Of a DNA stretch of 64,000 bases, positions 19,295 through 30,464 are shown piece after piece. Source of the stretch: Lachnospiraceae bacterium (lineage in GTDB: Bacteria; Bacillota; Clostridia; Lachnospirales; Lachnospiraceae); contig BLMC01000003.1 in NCBI GenBank assembly GCA_011959805.1, forward strand, positions 1 through 64,000, read 5' to 3'. Both the position numbers and the translations under genes were made by a program. Every line of letters starts with the position of its first letter. Positions within the stretch are counted from its first letter, which is position 1. The notes beneath the pieces are model-generated. The model was not told the DNA's origin, ran no database searches, and was given only the letters and a program-made list of their open reading frames with translations.

Positions 19295-19313
19295 GGTGGA
19301 GGTTTGATGGATT

Positions 19314-19925
19314 ATGAGATATCACAATATCACAAAAGATGATATGCTAAACGGCGATGGATTGAGAGTCGTCTTGTGGGTTGCAGGGTGTGAGCATTGC
19401 TGTAAGGGATGTCAAAATCCTATGACATGGGATTCTGATGGAGGATTGCCGTTTGATGATGCCGCCAAAGCGGAGATTTTTGACCAGCTGGACAAACCCT
19501 ATATTGAAGGAATTACATTTTCAGGTGGTGATCCACTACATTGTGCAAATCGAGAAGGAGTAAAAGCACTGGCAAAAGAGATTAAGGAAAAGTATCCGAA
19601 TAAAAATATTTGGTTGTATACAGGTGATGTGTGGGAAAATATTATAAAGTCCTCATTGGTGAAGTATATTGACGTGCTTGTCGACGGAGAGTTTGTGCAG
19701 GAGAAGAAGGATGTAACACTTTTGTGGAAAGGAAGCAGCAATCAGAGAGTCATTGATGTAAAAGCTACTTTAGCACAAGAAAATCCAAGGATACCAATCC
19801 TTCATTGCGGGGATTATGATGATATCCCTATGGGACGAGAGACAATGGGGGTATCAGACCAAAATATTGTGCCATTTAGTGCCGATGGAAGCTGTGCAAT
19901 CAAGAAAAATGCATGTGAGGCGTAA
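19314..19925 (+). CDS. nrdG: Anaerobic ribonucleotide reductase activating protein
   Basis: Radical-SAM [11 protein letters not shown] motif; follows nrdD. Confidence 0.93.
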   Translation: MRYHNITKDDMLNGDGLRVVLWVAGCEHCCKGCQNPMTWDSDGGLPFDDAAKAEIFDQLDKPYIEGITFSGGDPLHCANREGVKALAKEIKEKYPNKNIWLYTGDVWENIIKSSLVKYIDVLVDGEFVQEKKDVTLLWKGSSNQRVIDVKATLAQENPRIPILHCGDYDDIPMGRETMGVSDQNIVPFSADGSCAIKKNACEA

Positions 19926-19959
19926 TTGGAAATTTGGAAATTGCTTTAGGGAGGCAAAT

Positions 19960-20412
19960 GTGAATATAAAGATAAAATATTTTACAGATAAAGTACAAAA
20001 GTTAGAAAAAATATCAAAGGGAAATTGGATTGATTTGAGAGCTTCAGAAGATGTGGAGATGAAGCAAGGTGAGTTTAAACTGATTCCTCTTGGAATTGCG
20101 ATAGAATTGCCAAGGGGATATGAAGCACATGTTGTTCCAAGAAGCTCTACCTTTAAAAATTTTGGACTGATTCAAGTAAATCATCAAGGAGTGATTGATG
20201 GGCCTGACCGTGAGACAGGGGAAGGCGGATACTGCGGCAATGAAGATCAGTGGTTTGTTCCAATGTATGCGATGCGAGATACAACAATCCATTTGAATGA
20301 CCGTATTTGCCAGTTTCGGATTATGGAACAACAGCCAGAACTTGTTTTTGAGGAGGTTGCAGAACTTACGGGAACAAATCGTGGAGGATTTGGTTCGACT
20401 GGCAAAAATTAA
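19960..20412 (+). CDS. dut: dUTPase / dCTP deaminase-like dUTP diphosphatase
   Basis: GTG start after GGGAGG; dUTPase motifs ([48 protein letters not shown]). Confidence 0.85.
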   Translation: MNIKIKYFTDKVQKLEKISKGNWIDLRASEDVEMKQGEFKLIPLGIAIELPRGYEAHVVPRSSTFKNFGLIQVNHQGVIDGPDRETGEGGYCGNEDQWFVPMYAMRDTTIHLNDRICQFRIMEQQPELVFEEVAELTGTNRGGFGSTGKN

Positions 20413-20485
20413 AGAAATAAAGGATGTTTGAATTTATTTTACCCTTTTGGAGATACTGTTCTTGATATTGAAATTATGTAACTGA

Positions 20486-21913
<1,428 letters not shown>

Positions 21914-21924
21914 TTGTTTTTAAG

Positions 21925-21959
21925 ACAGGACTTTGTATTTTGTGCAAAGTCCTGTTTTA
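21925..21959 (+). terminator. Intrinsic terminator downstream of eno
   Basis: ACAGGACTTTG-TATTTTGTG-CAAAGTCCTGT followed by TTTA. Confidence 0.85.
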
Positions 21960-22292
21960 GGAGAAGTATGCCAATAAGGTGTAGCAAGAAGGAGAGATAA
22001 AGTTGCATTACGCAATTATAGATGGGTATTTAAAAGGAAAGTGTCAACAAGGATAATACAAAGAATTTCCAAATATAGTAAAAATAGTTAAAATTTTGCG
22101 ACAATTATATGAAAAATATAGATAATATGCAAAATTTACATAATTTTTTTAAATAATATAAAAAATTTCCAAAATTCACCGATATATATAATGCGCAGCA
22201 AAATATTAATTAAAACAGTTATAAAAATGTCAAATAATACCCTAATATGCCAACAGACATGTTTTATAGCTGCTTAATAAAATATTTTCAGG

Positions 22293-22347
22293 ATAGGGTG
22301 TCTAATGTTCTGGATTACGATTCAGAGTATTAGATACCCTATTTTGA
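22293..22347 (+). terminator. 20-bp stem hairpin upstream of fprA (orphan terminator or leader structure)
   Basis: ATAGGGTGTCTAATGTTCTG-GATTACGATT-CAGAGTATTAGATACCCTAT; fully paired as + strand RNA with three G-U wobbles, followed by TTTTG. Confidence 0.6.
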
Positions 22348-22484
22348 TGATAACTTTTCATTTGGGGGTTTTTCGTATAGAAATTTTGTGATACAATGAC
22401 AAATAAGAGCTGTTGATAAGTATGGTGTTTGACAGCAGTTTCTTAAGCAAAAAAGGTAAAATAAAAAAGAAGGAGATTGAAATT

Positions 22485-23645
22485 GTGGAAAAGGTTACGG
22501 AAGATATAATAAATATAGGAGTGAATGACAGAACAATCACTCTTTTTGAAGGTCAATATGAAGTAAAAAATGGAATGGCATACAATTCGTATGTAATACT
22601 AGACGAGCAAGTGGTTGTGATGGATACGGTTGATCCACGTGCGACTCAGGAGTGGTTAAAAAATCTGGATGAAGCAGTGGGGACAAGACGTGTGGATTAT
22701 CTGGTAATTCAACATATGGAACCAGATCACGGCGGTAGCATTGTACAGTTGATGGAACGTTATCCAGAGATGAAACTTGTAGGAAATGCAAAGACATTTC
22801 AGATGTTTGAGCAGTTTTTTGATGTTTCATCCAGTGACAAAATGGTTACTGTAAAAGAAGGTGATATTCTTTCTGTTGGAAAACATACATTACAATTTTT
22901 TATGGCGCCAATGGTTCACTGGCCAGAGGTAATGGTTACTTATGAGCAGACAGAAAAGGTATTGTTTAGTGCCGATGGTTTTGGCAAATTTGGAACACGT
23001 GACGCAAAAGAGGACTGGGTACAGGAAGCCAGAAGATATTATATTAATATCTGTGGAAAGTATGGTATGCAAGTACAGGCACTATTAAAGAAAGCATCCA
23101 CATTAGAAATTAATATAATTTGTCCACTACATGGACCTGTGTTAACAGAAAATCTTGGATATTATATTGAGAAATACAATATATGGAGCAGTTATGAACC
23201 GGAAGATGAGGGTGTGCTGATTGCCTGTGCATCTATTCATGGCCATACGTTGCATACGGCTGAAAAAATGAAAGAAATTCTGGAACAGAAAGGTGCAAAA
23301 AAAGTAGTTCTTATGGATTTAACCAGAGAGGATCTTCATGAGGCTGTCGCAGATGCATTTCGTTATCGCTATTTAGTTCTTGCAGCGGCATCATATGATG
23401 CAGGGGTATTTCCACCTATGGAGGATTTCTTAAATAAAATTAAGGCAAAGAATTATCAGAAACGTATGATTGGTATAATAGAAAATGGTTCATGGGCGCC
23501 AACTGCTGCAAAAAGTATGAAATCCTTGCTTGAAGGAGCAAAAGCACTGACAATTGTAGAACCTGTTGTGACAATTAAATCGGCGATGAAAACAGAAAAT
23601 ATTTCGCAGCTAGAAGCGCTTGCCGATGCACTTTTAAAACTATAA
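22485..23645 (+). CDS. FprA family A-type flavoprotein / flavodiiron protein
   Basis: Diiron motif HMEPDHGG, flavodoxin domain (IACASIHGHTLHTAEKMKEIL); GTG start after AAGGAGA. Confidence 0.92.
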   Translation: MEKVTEDIINIGVNDRTITLFEGQYEVKNGMAYNSYVILDEQVVVMDTVDPRATQEWLKNLDEAVGTRRVDYLVIQHMEPDHGGSIVQLMERYPEMKLVGNAKTFQMFEQFFDVSSSDKMVTVKEGDILSVGKHTLQFFMAPMVHWPEVMVTYEQTEKVLFSADGFGKFGTRDAKEDWVQEARRYYINICGKYGMQVQALLKKASTLEINIICPLHGPVLTENLGYYIEKYNIWSSYEPEDEGVLIACASIHGHTLHTAEKMKEILEQKGAKKVVLMDLTREDLHEAVADAFRYRYLVLAAASYDAGVFPPMEDFLNKIKAKNYQKRMIGIIENGSWAPTAAKSMKSLLEGAKALTIVEPVVTIKSAMKTENISQLEALADALLKL

Positions 23646-23671
23646 TGGATAGACAAAAGAAGAGTGATGGT

Positions 23672-25264
23672 CTACTCACGGTAGGTCACCACTCTATCAC
23701 CTTCTAATATTCGCGTTTTTCCGTCAGGAATTAAAGATTCCTCTTCTCGCATAATCATTGCAATTAATTCATCAGGAGCTAAGTTTAAATCTGCAATGGT
23801 GCGATTGCACCACGGATGATATCTATCAATAAAAATTTCATCCAGCAATTCATTACCGCTTGGATTGTACGAGGGCGCACTCAGAATCACACTGTCACCC
23901 GCAAGAATGAGTGTATCCCCCTTTGTTATGATGGTTTCATGATTGCGCTTAATCATCAGCGCAAGAGAACCTGTGGGAAAGGATACTTCCTTGACAAGTT
24001 TGTTTTCCCAATTATGTCCTTTTGGAATATACATACGAATCAATGTAATGGAAGAGTCTTCCTGATAGTCATTGAAGGTTTTTCGGACATCTTCATTTTC
24101 ATCAATCATATCAAGTTTTTCCGCCACTCTTGGAAGCAAAGTTCCTTGTATTGCAACAGAAAATAGAGATACCATAAAGACAATATGAAACAGATTGTGG
24201 GGCATAATAACACCACCTGCCACTGCCATAATCGCAAATACGGAAGAGGAAGCACCGCGAAGTCCTGCCCAAGAAACCAAAAGACATTGTCTTGCAGAGC
24301 ACTGAAAGGGTTTTAGGAGCAGAAATACAGCAACAGGTCTTGCGATTAATGTAAGGATTACTGTGATGACAATTGCTGTAAATATCACGTTTGACATCTC
24401 ATGCGGAATCGTTAGAAGTCCTAGCAAGAAAAAGATTAATATCTGTGCAAGGGAAGTGACTCCATCAAAAAACGGAATCAATGTGGCTTTGTTTTTGATA
24501 TGGCTATTTCCAATAATAACACCCATAATGTATACACTCAAGTATGCATTTCCTCCCATAATTTGGGATAAAGTATAGCAGATTAATACCATTGCGATCA
24601 TAAAAATTGTGTCAAGACCATCGGATACAAGTGTTGTTTTTGTCATTAGACGTATTGTGATTAACGCGAAAATTAGACCGACCAAGGAACCTACTACCAA
24701 TTGTAAAAAGATGTGCATAATAATATGTTGCGATTCTCCAGAATAGATGATTCCTAGGGCAATAAAGGTCAACATATAAGCCATAGGGTCATTGCTTCCG
24801 CTTTCCATTTCCAAAAGAGATGCAGTGCTGTTCTTTAGATTTAGTTTTTTCTGACGGAGTATGGCAAATACACTTGCAGCGTCTGTGGAACCGAGCACTG
24901 CACCGACAAGAAAGCTTTCTGGCCATGTGTAACCCAAGATAAGTTTCACAAACAATGCTGTGGCGGCTGTCGTAATTGCTACGCCAATTGTTGATAAAAG
25001 AACCGACTTTACAGCGACGTCTTTTGCAAGATCCCACTTTAGATTAAATCCACCATAGAACATGATAAACAACAATGCAATGGAGCATATATTTTCTGCA
25101 AGTTTATAGTCACTGAAAGGAATTTTTAAAATTCCATCACTTCCAAAGAGCATACCAATAAACATAAACAAAATTAACGCTGGCATACCAAACTTTCCAG
25201 AAAATTTTTCGGCTATCACACACAATAATATCACAATTGCTACGAGTAGTAGGATAAAAGTCAT
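23672..25264 (-). CDS. CPA1-type potassium/proton antiporter with TrkA-C domain
   Basis: Antiporter TM core (GSTDAASVFAIL, WAGLRGASSSVFAIMAVA), cytosolic C-terminal regulatory region. Confidence 0.9.
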   Translation of the reverse strand: MTFILLLVAIVILLCVIAEKFSGKFGMPALILFMFIGMLFGSDGILKIPFSDYKLAENICSIALLFIMFYGGFNLKWDLAKDVAVKSVLLSTIGVAITTAATALFVKLILGYTWPESFLVGAVLGSTDAASVFAILRQKKLNLKNSTASLLEMESGSNDPMAYMLTFIALGIIYSGESQHIIMHIFLQLVVGSLVGLIFALITIRLMTKTTLVSDGLDTIFMIAMVLICYTLSQIMGGNAYLSVYIMGVIIGNSHIKNKATLIPFFDGVTSLAQILIFFLLGLLTIPHEMSNVIFTAIVITVILTLIARPVAVFLLLKPFQCSARQCLLVSWAGLRGASSSVFAIMAVAGGVIMPHNLFHIVFMVSLFSVAIQGTLLPRVAEKLDMIDENEDVRKTFNDYQEDSSITLIRMYIPKGHNWENKLVKEVSFPTGSLALMIKRNHETIITKGDTLILAGDSVILSAPSYNPSGNELLDEIFIDRYHPWCNRTIADLNLAPDELIAMIMREEESLIPDGKTRILEGDRVVTYRE

Positions 25265-25475
25265 AATCCCGTCCTTTCTATCAATCGCCTAAAAGGTTGC
25301 AGTTGAGTCAAGAACTTTGCAAGAGACTGTAACCAAAAAGACTCTTTAGTCTAATAAAGTGTTCCTATAATAATACTAACTTTTTCTGGTAAAATATGCA
25401 AGTAACGTTATAAAATTTTAATACTTGTTTATTTCCATAAGTAATGCGCTAAGTGATTGTGAAGCAGATATTTGA

Positions 25476-25554
25476 CGAATAAAGCCCCTCGTAGCTTGCT
25501 GCGTTGCAAGTTTGATGCTTTGTCAGCTCTTGCTCTGGGGGCTGACTTTATTCG
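25476..25554. repeat. 79-bp imperfect palindrome / structured intergenic element
   Basis: CGAATAAAG-CCCC ... GGGGGC-TGA-CTTTATTCG with internal CTTGC-n-GCAAG stem. Confidence 0.65.
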
Positions 25555-25573
25555 AGCAATTTGCTTGTCTCTA

Positions 25574-25717
25574 TTAATTGTAAATAGATATATGGTATTT
25601 TACTTTGCGATAAATCTTATAGAAAATTACTGCAAAGAGTGACACAATAATATAGAGTGTAGAAAGCGCACCAGTTGTACCACCAATAAATACTAAAATC
25701 CATAAAAATATATTCAT
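25574..25717 (-). CDS. Small membrane protein, 47 aa (not in ORF track)
   Basis: MNIFLWILVFIGGTTGALSTLYIIVSLFAVIFYKIYRKVKYHISIYN; RBS GGAGG upstream; hydrophobic. Confidence 0.6.
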   Translation of the reverse strand: MNIFLWILVFIGGTTGALSTLYIIVSLFAVIFYKIYRKVKYHISIYN

Positions 25718-25747
25718 AATCAAACCTCCGAATTTATACATTAAATA

Positions 25748-25894
25748 CTATTTGTTCTGTGTGTTGTTTGGTTTTGTCTGAGACGTTTTTTCAACAGAAG
25801 AGTGTGACGATCCTCCCGCTTCATAAATGCAGGTAAAAATCCCAGCACCAACAGCGATAACAACCATCAATCCAAATATGATATTTTGAAACAT
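25748..25894 (-). CDS. Small membrane protein, 48 aa (not in ORF track)
   Basis: MFQNIIFGLMVVIAVGAGIFTCIYEAGGSSHSSVEKTSQTKPNNTQNK; RBS GGAGG; single TM then hydrophilic tail. Confidence 0.6.
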   Translation of the reverse strand: MFQNIIFGLMVVIAVGAGIFTCIYEAGGSSHSSVEKTSQTKPNNTQNK

Positions 25895-26125
25895 AATAAA
25901 AAACCTCCATAGTTTATTTTGTAAAGTGTCTCTTGCAAAAGAACATTACTGCATATAAAAGGTAGGAAAAATCATTACAAAATAGTTAAAATTGTGTACA
26001 CAAAAAAGACAAAACGATAAATTTTGCTTATCAGACAATCTTTAAAATTTTTGCATTGATTTTAGAGTGTTCTTTTTAATGAACAGTGCTTTACAAAAGT
26101 GATGAAACAGTAAAGTGAAAATAAG

Positions 26126-26539
26126 TTAAGAAATATGGGATTTTTTACCATCATTATTGTGAATATAATTCAGAGTCCTGCAATTGTACTGATTTTGATG
26201 TGCGTCAGTACACAAGTAGGAGTTTTTGAAAAATAGATATAATAGAAAAACACTAAGTAGAAGCAGGGCATAAATTATACACTGACTAATACGTAGAACT
26301 GTAGAAGGGCGTGCAGACTGACGCATTAGAACAAATTCTTCAATAAAACGTATAGAACCTTTATCGTAGAAGATATGAGTGTCTGCAACATGGCTGCTTT
26401 CTTGTAATGTTGAGCCAGATAAGTCAGAAACATGCGAAAAAGAGGAATCCTTGCAAATCTCTTCACAAGAAATTCCCAGTACAAGCAAAGACAGTATTAA
26501 TATTATACATAAAAATTTGCTATGTACAACCTTTCTCAT
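26126..26539 (-). CDS. Hypothetical secreted/membrane protein with N-terminal signal-like segment and C-terminal TM
   Basis: MRKVVHSKFLCIILILSLLVLGISCEE... and ...IIYALLLLSVFLLYLFFKNSYL; start choice uncertain. Confidence 0.4.
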   Translation of the reverse strand: MRKVVHSKFLCIILILSLLVLGISCEEICKDSSFSHVSDLSGSTLQESSHVADTHIFYDKGSIRFIEEFVLMRQSARPSTVLRISQCIIYALLLLSVFLLYLFFKNSYLCTDAHQNQYNCRTLNYIHNNDGKKSHIS

Positions 26540-26812
26540 ACCAGTTGTTGCCTCGATTCTGACAGTTTTAATATACCCGATTACAACAAAATTTGTTGTA
26601 TTTAAAGTATTTTGTTGCAAAATAGGGGTGTCTGTAACTATACCACAAATAAAAATGTTATTCAAGTAAAATATTGAAAAAAGAATTTAGGATAAGAAGC
26701 CAAACTTGAAAATAAACTGTAACCTTGAGATACATAGTATAATGTGATATGCTATTGATATCGTTGATGTTAAACAATTTTTACCAAAAAGATAGAAAGG
26801 AGCTGCTTAAAA

Positions 26813-27382
26813 ATGGAAAACCAAAAGGAGCAGATTTTAGCAGAGGCGTTAAAGGAAGCGACAAAGAAAGCTTTTGTAGATTTGTTTGCCCAAAATCCAA
26901 AAGAACATTTTTATTATTGCACGCTTGTGTTGATAGAGGCACAGGGATGTCCTGTGGTATCTGCAATGTCTGAAGAAGCATTGGATAGAGTCGTAAAAAA
27001 ATATATAGAAGAGTATAAAGTTGAAGATTCGCCAGAAAATTTAAGACAGGACCTTAAATGGTCATATGCAGATTCTCCGTATAATTTATATGGAGAGCAG
27101 TATTTTACAAAGGTTCAACAAATCGTTGAGGAAAGAGATGCAAAGTTACAGTCGGATGAAGATTTTGAGCAGGAATATGAAATACGAATGAATATTATGG
27201 AAAAAGTTATGGCGGATTTGGACCAGGAGGGAATCTTTGGGAGTGGGGAACAAAGAAATCGTATTGTCGTTGCGGCGGAAGTAATGCCGCCTGACGATAC
27301 AAACACATCAAGGGTACTTCGACTAAACGCAAAAGAAAATTTAAAAGAATGGCTTGAGGAAGCAGCGGAGGAATTAGAATGA
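26813..27382 (+). CDS. DUF4303-like protein
   Basis: FYYCTLVLIEAQGCPVVSAMSEEALDRV...DLKWSYADSPYNLYGEQYF; overlaps next start by ATGA. Confidence 0.7.
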   Translation: MENQKEQILAEALKEATKKAFVDLFAQNPKEHFYYCTLVLIEAQGCPVVSAMSEEALDRVVKKYIEEYKVEDSPENLRQDLKWSYADSPYNLYGEQYFTKVQQIVEERDAKLQSDEDFEQEYEIRMNIMEKVMADLDQEGIFGSGEQRNRIVVAAEVMPPDDTNTSRVLRLNAKENLKEWLEEAAEELE

Positions 27383-29391
27383 GATTTGAATTTGACAAAA
27401 AGAATTGGACATCAATACAAGAGGGAGAAAAGGATTGTTATTTGCTCACAAATGGATTGGGCGGATACAGTAGTTTATCTATAATAGGTGCAGCAGCAAG
27501 AGGCGACCATGCATTGCTGATGTCCGCTAAAAGAGCGCCAAATGTTAGAATGCATTTGGTTTCCAATATTTTTGAAAAGCTAGTCATTGATGGACAAGCG
27601 TATATTTTGACTTCGCAGCGCATGAAATCGGGAGTGGATTATGAGGGATTTCATTATCTGGAAAAGTTTGTGTATGATGATTTTGATGAAAATGCACCTA
27701 TGTGGACATTTCAGATTGCGGATGTGACTGTCACAAAACATTTACAGATGGCGCATGGCGAAAATAAGGTGGCATTGTGGTATCAAATTGATAATCCTTT
27801 AGAGAAAGATGTGACATTAGAACTTTTGCCGTTGTTACGGTTTACATCAAAAAAAGAGGATTTTGATGTAACACAGGATTTGGACACATATAAGATAGCA
27901 TCTTATGATGCAAGTGTAAAAGCAGAAGTACAAGACGGACAATATTATATTACGGATGGGGATATTAAACTATTTCTTACTACGAATGCAGATTTTGCTT
28001 TGCAGCAAGCACATTTATTTGGAGAATTATATTTTTCACAGGATGAACGTGATGGGCGTATGGCGTATGGTAATGCCTTCGTGAATTGTATTTTGAAAAA
28101 ACAGACAGGAAGAAAAAGTGACATCTATGTCATTTTTAGCACAGAGGAGAATGCCAATTCTAGTGCGAAACAATGTTATGAAGATTGCGTACAGAAAAAC
28201 AGTGCACACAAAAAGCAGTTGCTTACGCAGGCCACACTATCCTCTGACCTTGGAAAGCAGCTTGTGTTAAGTGCAGATGCGTATATTGTGCGACGAGATT
28301 CTACCAATGGTAAGAGCATTATAGCGGGCTACCCATTTTTTGAAGACTGGGGACGTGATACAATGATATCACTTGCAGGCGCGACCATAGTAACAAAACG
28401 TTTTGCAGAGTGCAAGAGCATTCTCCAGACTTTTGCAAAATATGTGAAAAATGGATTATTGCCAAATCTGTTTCCAGAGGGTGGAGAAAATCCTATGTAT
28501 AACTCTGCTGACGCGCCATTGTTGTTTGTGAATGCAGTGTATGAGTATATGAAATATTCTGGTGATAAGGCATTTGAGAGTGAGATATTGCCTGTGTTAG
28601 AACAGATTATTGACCAATATCAAAATGGTACGGATTTTCATATTGGTATGGATAGCGATGGTTTAATTATGGCGGGCGCTGAGTTGGAACAGCTTACATG
28701 GATGGATGTGCGTGTGGGTGATTTTCTACCGACGCCAAGACATGGAAAGCCTGTGGAAATTAATGCATATTGGTATAGTGCATTGATGGTGATGTATGAG
28801 CTGACACAGGAGGCAAAATATCAGGAACTTGCTGCAAAGGCAAAAGCTTCTTTTATAGAGAAGTTTTGGAATGAAAGCGAACAATGCTTAAAAGATGTGT
28901 TGTCTGGTGGAAAGGATGAGAATCAGATTCGGTGTAATCAGATTTGGGTACTGACAATGCCGTTTACAATGCTTTCTGCCGAAAAAGAAGCATTGGTTCT
29001 TAAGAAAATAAAAGATGAATTGTACACAACAGTTGGTTTGCGTACATTGGCAAAGAATGATTGTGATTTTCATCCTGTCTATATTGGACCGATGGAGGAG
29101 CGCGACAGAGCATATCATCAAGGAACTGTATGGGCATTTCCGTTAGGAGCGTATTATAGAGCATGTGTTCGATATGCAGAGAAATGTGAGGACATAGCAG
29201 AAAAGGAGCGCATTAAAACAGAACTGAAGGAAGGTTTTGTGGCGCTTAAAACATGGTTGCGAGAAGGCTGTGTTTCGCAGATTGCTGAGATTTATGATGG
29301 CGATACGCCAACTGTGTCAAGAGGGTGTTTTGCACAGGCATGGAGCGTAACAGAACTATTGCGGGCTGTCTATGATTTTGAAAGGATGTAA
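27379..29391 (+). CDS. Glycogen debranching enzyme (amylo-alpha-1,6-glucosidase type)
   Basis: YLLTNGLGGYSSLSI, GYPFFEDWGRDTMISLAG, NLFPEGGENPMYNSADAPLLFV, TWMDVRVGD. Confidence 0.93.
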   Translation: MRFEFDKKNWTSIQEGEKDCYLLTNGLGGYSSLSIIGAAARGDHALLMSAKRAPNVRMHLVSNIFEKLVIDGQAYILTSQRMKSGVDYEGFHYLEKFVYDDFDENAPMWTFQIADVTVTKHLQMAHGENKVALWYQIDNPLEKDVTLELLPLLRFTSKKEDFDVTQDLDTYKIASYDASVKAEVQDGQYYITDGDIKLFLTTNADFALQQAHLFGELYFSQDERDGRMAYGNAFVNCILKKQTGRKSDIYVIFSTEENANSSAKQCYEDCVQKNSAHKKQLLTQATLSSDLGKQLVLSADAYIVRRDSTNGKSIIAGYPFFEDWGRDTMISLAGATIVTKRFAECKSILQTFAKYVKNGLLPNLFPEGGENPMYNSADAPLLFVNAVYEYMKYSGDKAFESEILPVLEQIIDQYQNGTDFHIGMDSDGLIMAGAELEQLTWMDVRVGDFLPTPRHGKPVEINAYWYSALMVMYELTQEAKYQELAAKAKASFIEKFWNESEQCLKDVLSGGKDENQIRCNQIWVLTMPFTMLSAEKEALVLKKIKDELYTTVGLRTLAKNDCDFHPVYIGPMEERDRAYHQGTVWAFPLGAYYRACVRYAEKCEDIAEKERIKTELKEGFVALKTWLREGCVSQIAEIYDGDTPTVSRGCFAQAWSVTELLRAVYDFERM

Positions 29392-29442
29392 AAAACAGGA
29401 ATATGGAATTGGATATTATATGTTCACAGGAGGTTTCTATAG

Positions 29443-30177
29443 ATGCAAAAGATATATGAGATTGATTTTGCAGCGTTAAGCGGGAAAGAAAAGTCAAAGT
29501 TTATTTTATATTTGAGGGACCTTGCGGAAGAATGTTTTGCAGAGTATCCATTTGAGGTTGCAATTAAGGCGCAACTTTTGATTTTTACGAGATGGTGGAA
29601 TTCTTATCGCCTAATGGTTCCTGAAAATCCAACACCAAAGATTCTGGAGATTATTATAGAAAAGTTGTGGGATTTTCAGGAAGGAAAGTTAGCGCAGTCA
29701 AAATTTGAGGAGTTTGCAAAATGTCTGGAAGCAGTTGTACTTGAGATTGCGACAGGCGATACTGAAAAAATGGATGAGGACGAAAAATATTATGATTTTG
29801 AGGCAGAGTATTTTGGAGATTGGGATGATTGCTATACTTCATTCCTTATCGATGTTTCCTATATCTGTTATGAGATTTGCGAACGTGAGATAGCTTGGAC
29901 TGGTGTTGAGGATATACTAGATGGTGATATTGCAGATCTTAAAATTCCTTTGCTGGAAGAAATGGAAGAAGAATCAAATTGTACAGCAATTGCCTTAGAA
30001 AAACGTACTCAGCAAATTTATAGTACCCCTACATTTTGCAAAGTAATTGCCTTGTTACAGGAAGATATCCGAACTGCATTAGAGGGAGAATCAATAACAG
30101 AGCTTAGGAAACGATATCAAAAGGAATATTTGTTTCCACCAGAAGATTGCGCCAAAGTAACTGCTGAATGGTGTTAG
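29443..30177 (+). CDS. Hypothetical acidic protein
   Basis: RBS AGGAGG; coding-like ORF immediately after the debranching gene. Confidence 0.65.
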   Translation: MQKIYEIDFAALSGKEKSKFILYLRDLAEECFAEYPFEVAIKAQLLIFTRWWNSYRLMVPENPTPKILEIIIEKLWDFQEGKLAQSKFEEFAKCLEAVVLEIATGDTEKMDEDEKYYDFEAEYFGDWDDCYTSFLIDVSYICYEICEREIAWTGVEDILDGDIADLKIPLLEEMEEESNCTAIALEKRTQQIYSTPTFCKVIALLQEDIRTALEGESITELRKRYQKEYLFPPEDCAKVTAEWC

Positions 30178-30187
30178 TAGGAAAAAG

Positions 30188-30283
30188 GTAACAGTTCAGC
30201 CTGAATACGTAGTGGTTGAGATGCATCAAGCCACGTACCGTGGCTTGATGCCCGTAACAGGAAGCCGAAGACTGAACTGTTAC
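30188..30283. repeat. Compound palindromic intergenic repeat, family A, copy 2 (inverted, shorter)
   Basis: GTAACAGTTCAGCCT...CCTGTTAC...AGACTGAACTGTTAC-type ends; reverse complement matches 16851-16987 except for a missing internal hairpin. Confidence 0.85.
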
Positions 30284-30464
30284 AGAAAAAGTTGTGTAAT
30301 CGTATTGAATTATTGTTAAAAATATGTCAAAATAATACTGTTTAGGTTCATGGGAAATGATAAGCATCAGATTCAAAGCTATCTTTGCAACAATAGCGTT
30401 CTGGGAATATCCGTGGACTGTATGATAAGCAAGAACAGATTGATACACAGGAGGCAAAGAAATT

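Noticed and set aside
26379-26669. Plus-strand 96-aa ORF
   Set aside because: Overlaps a minus-strand ORF with a better signal-peptide/TM pattern; neither is certain, and the minus-strand one was kept at low confidence.
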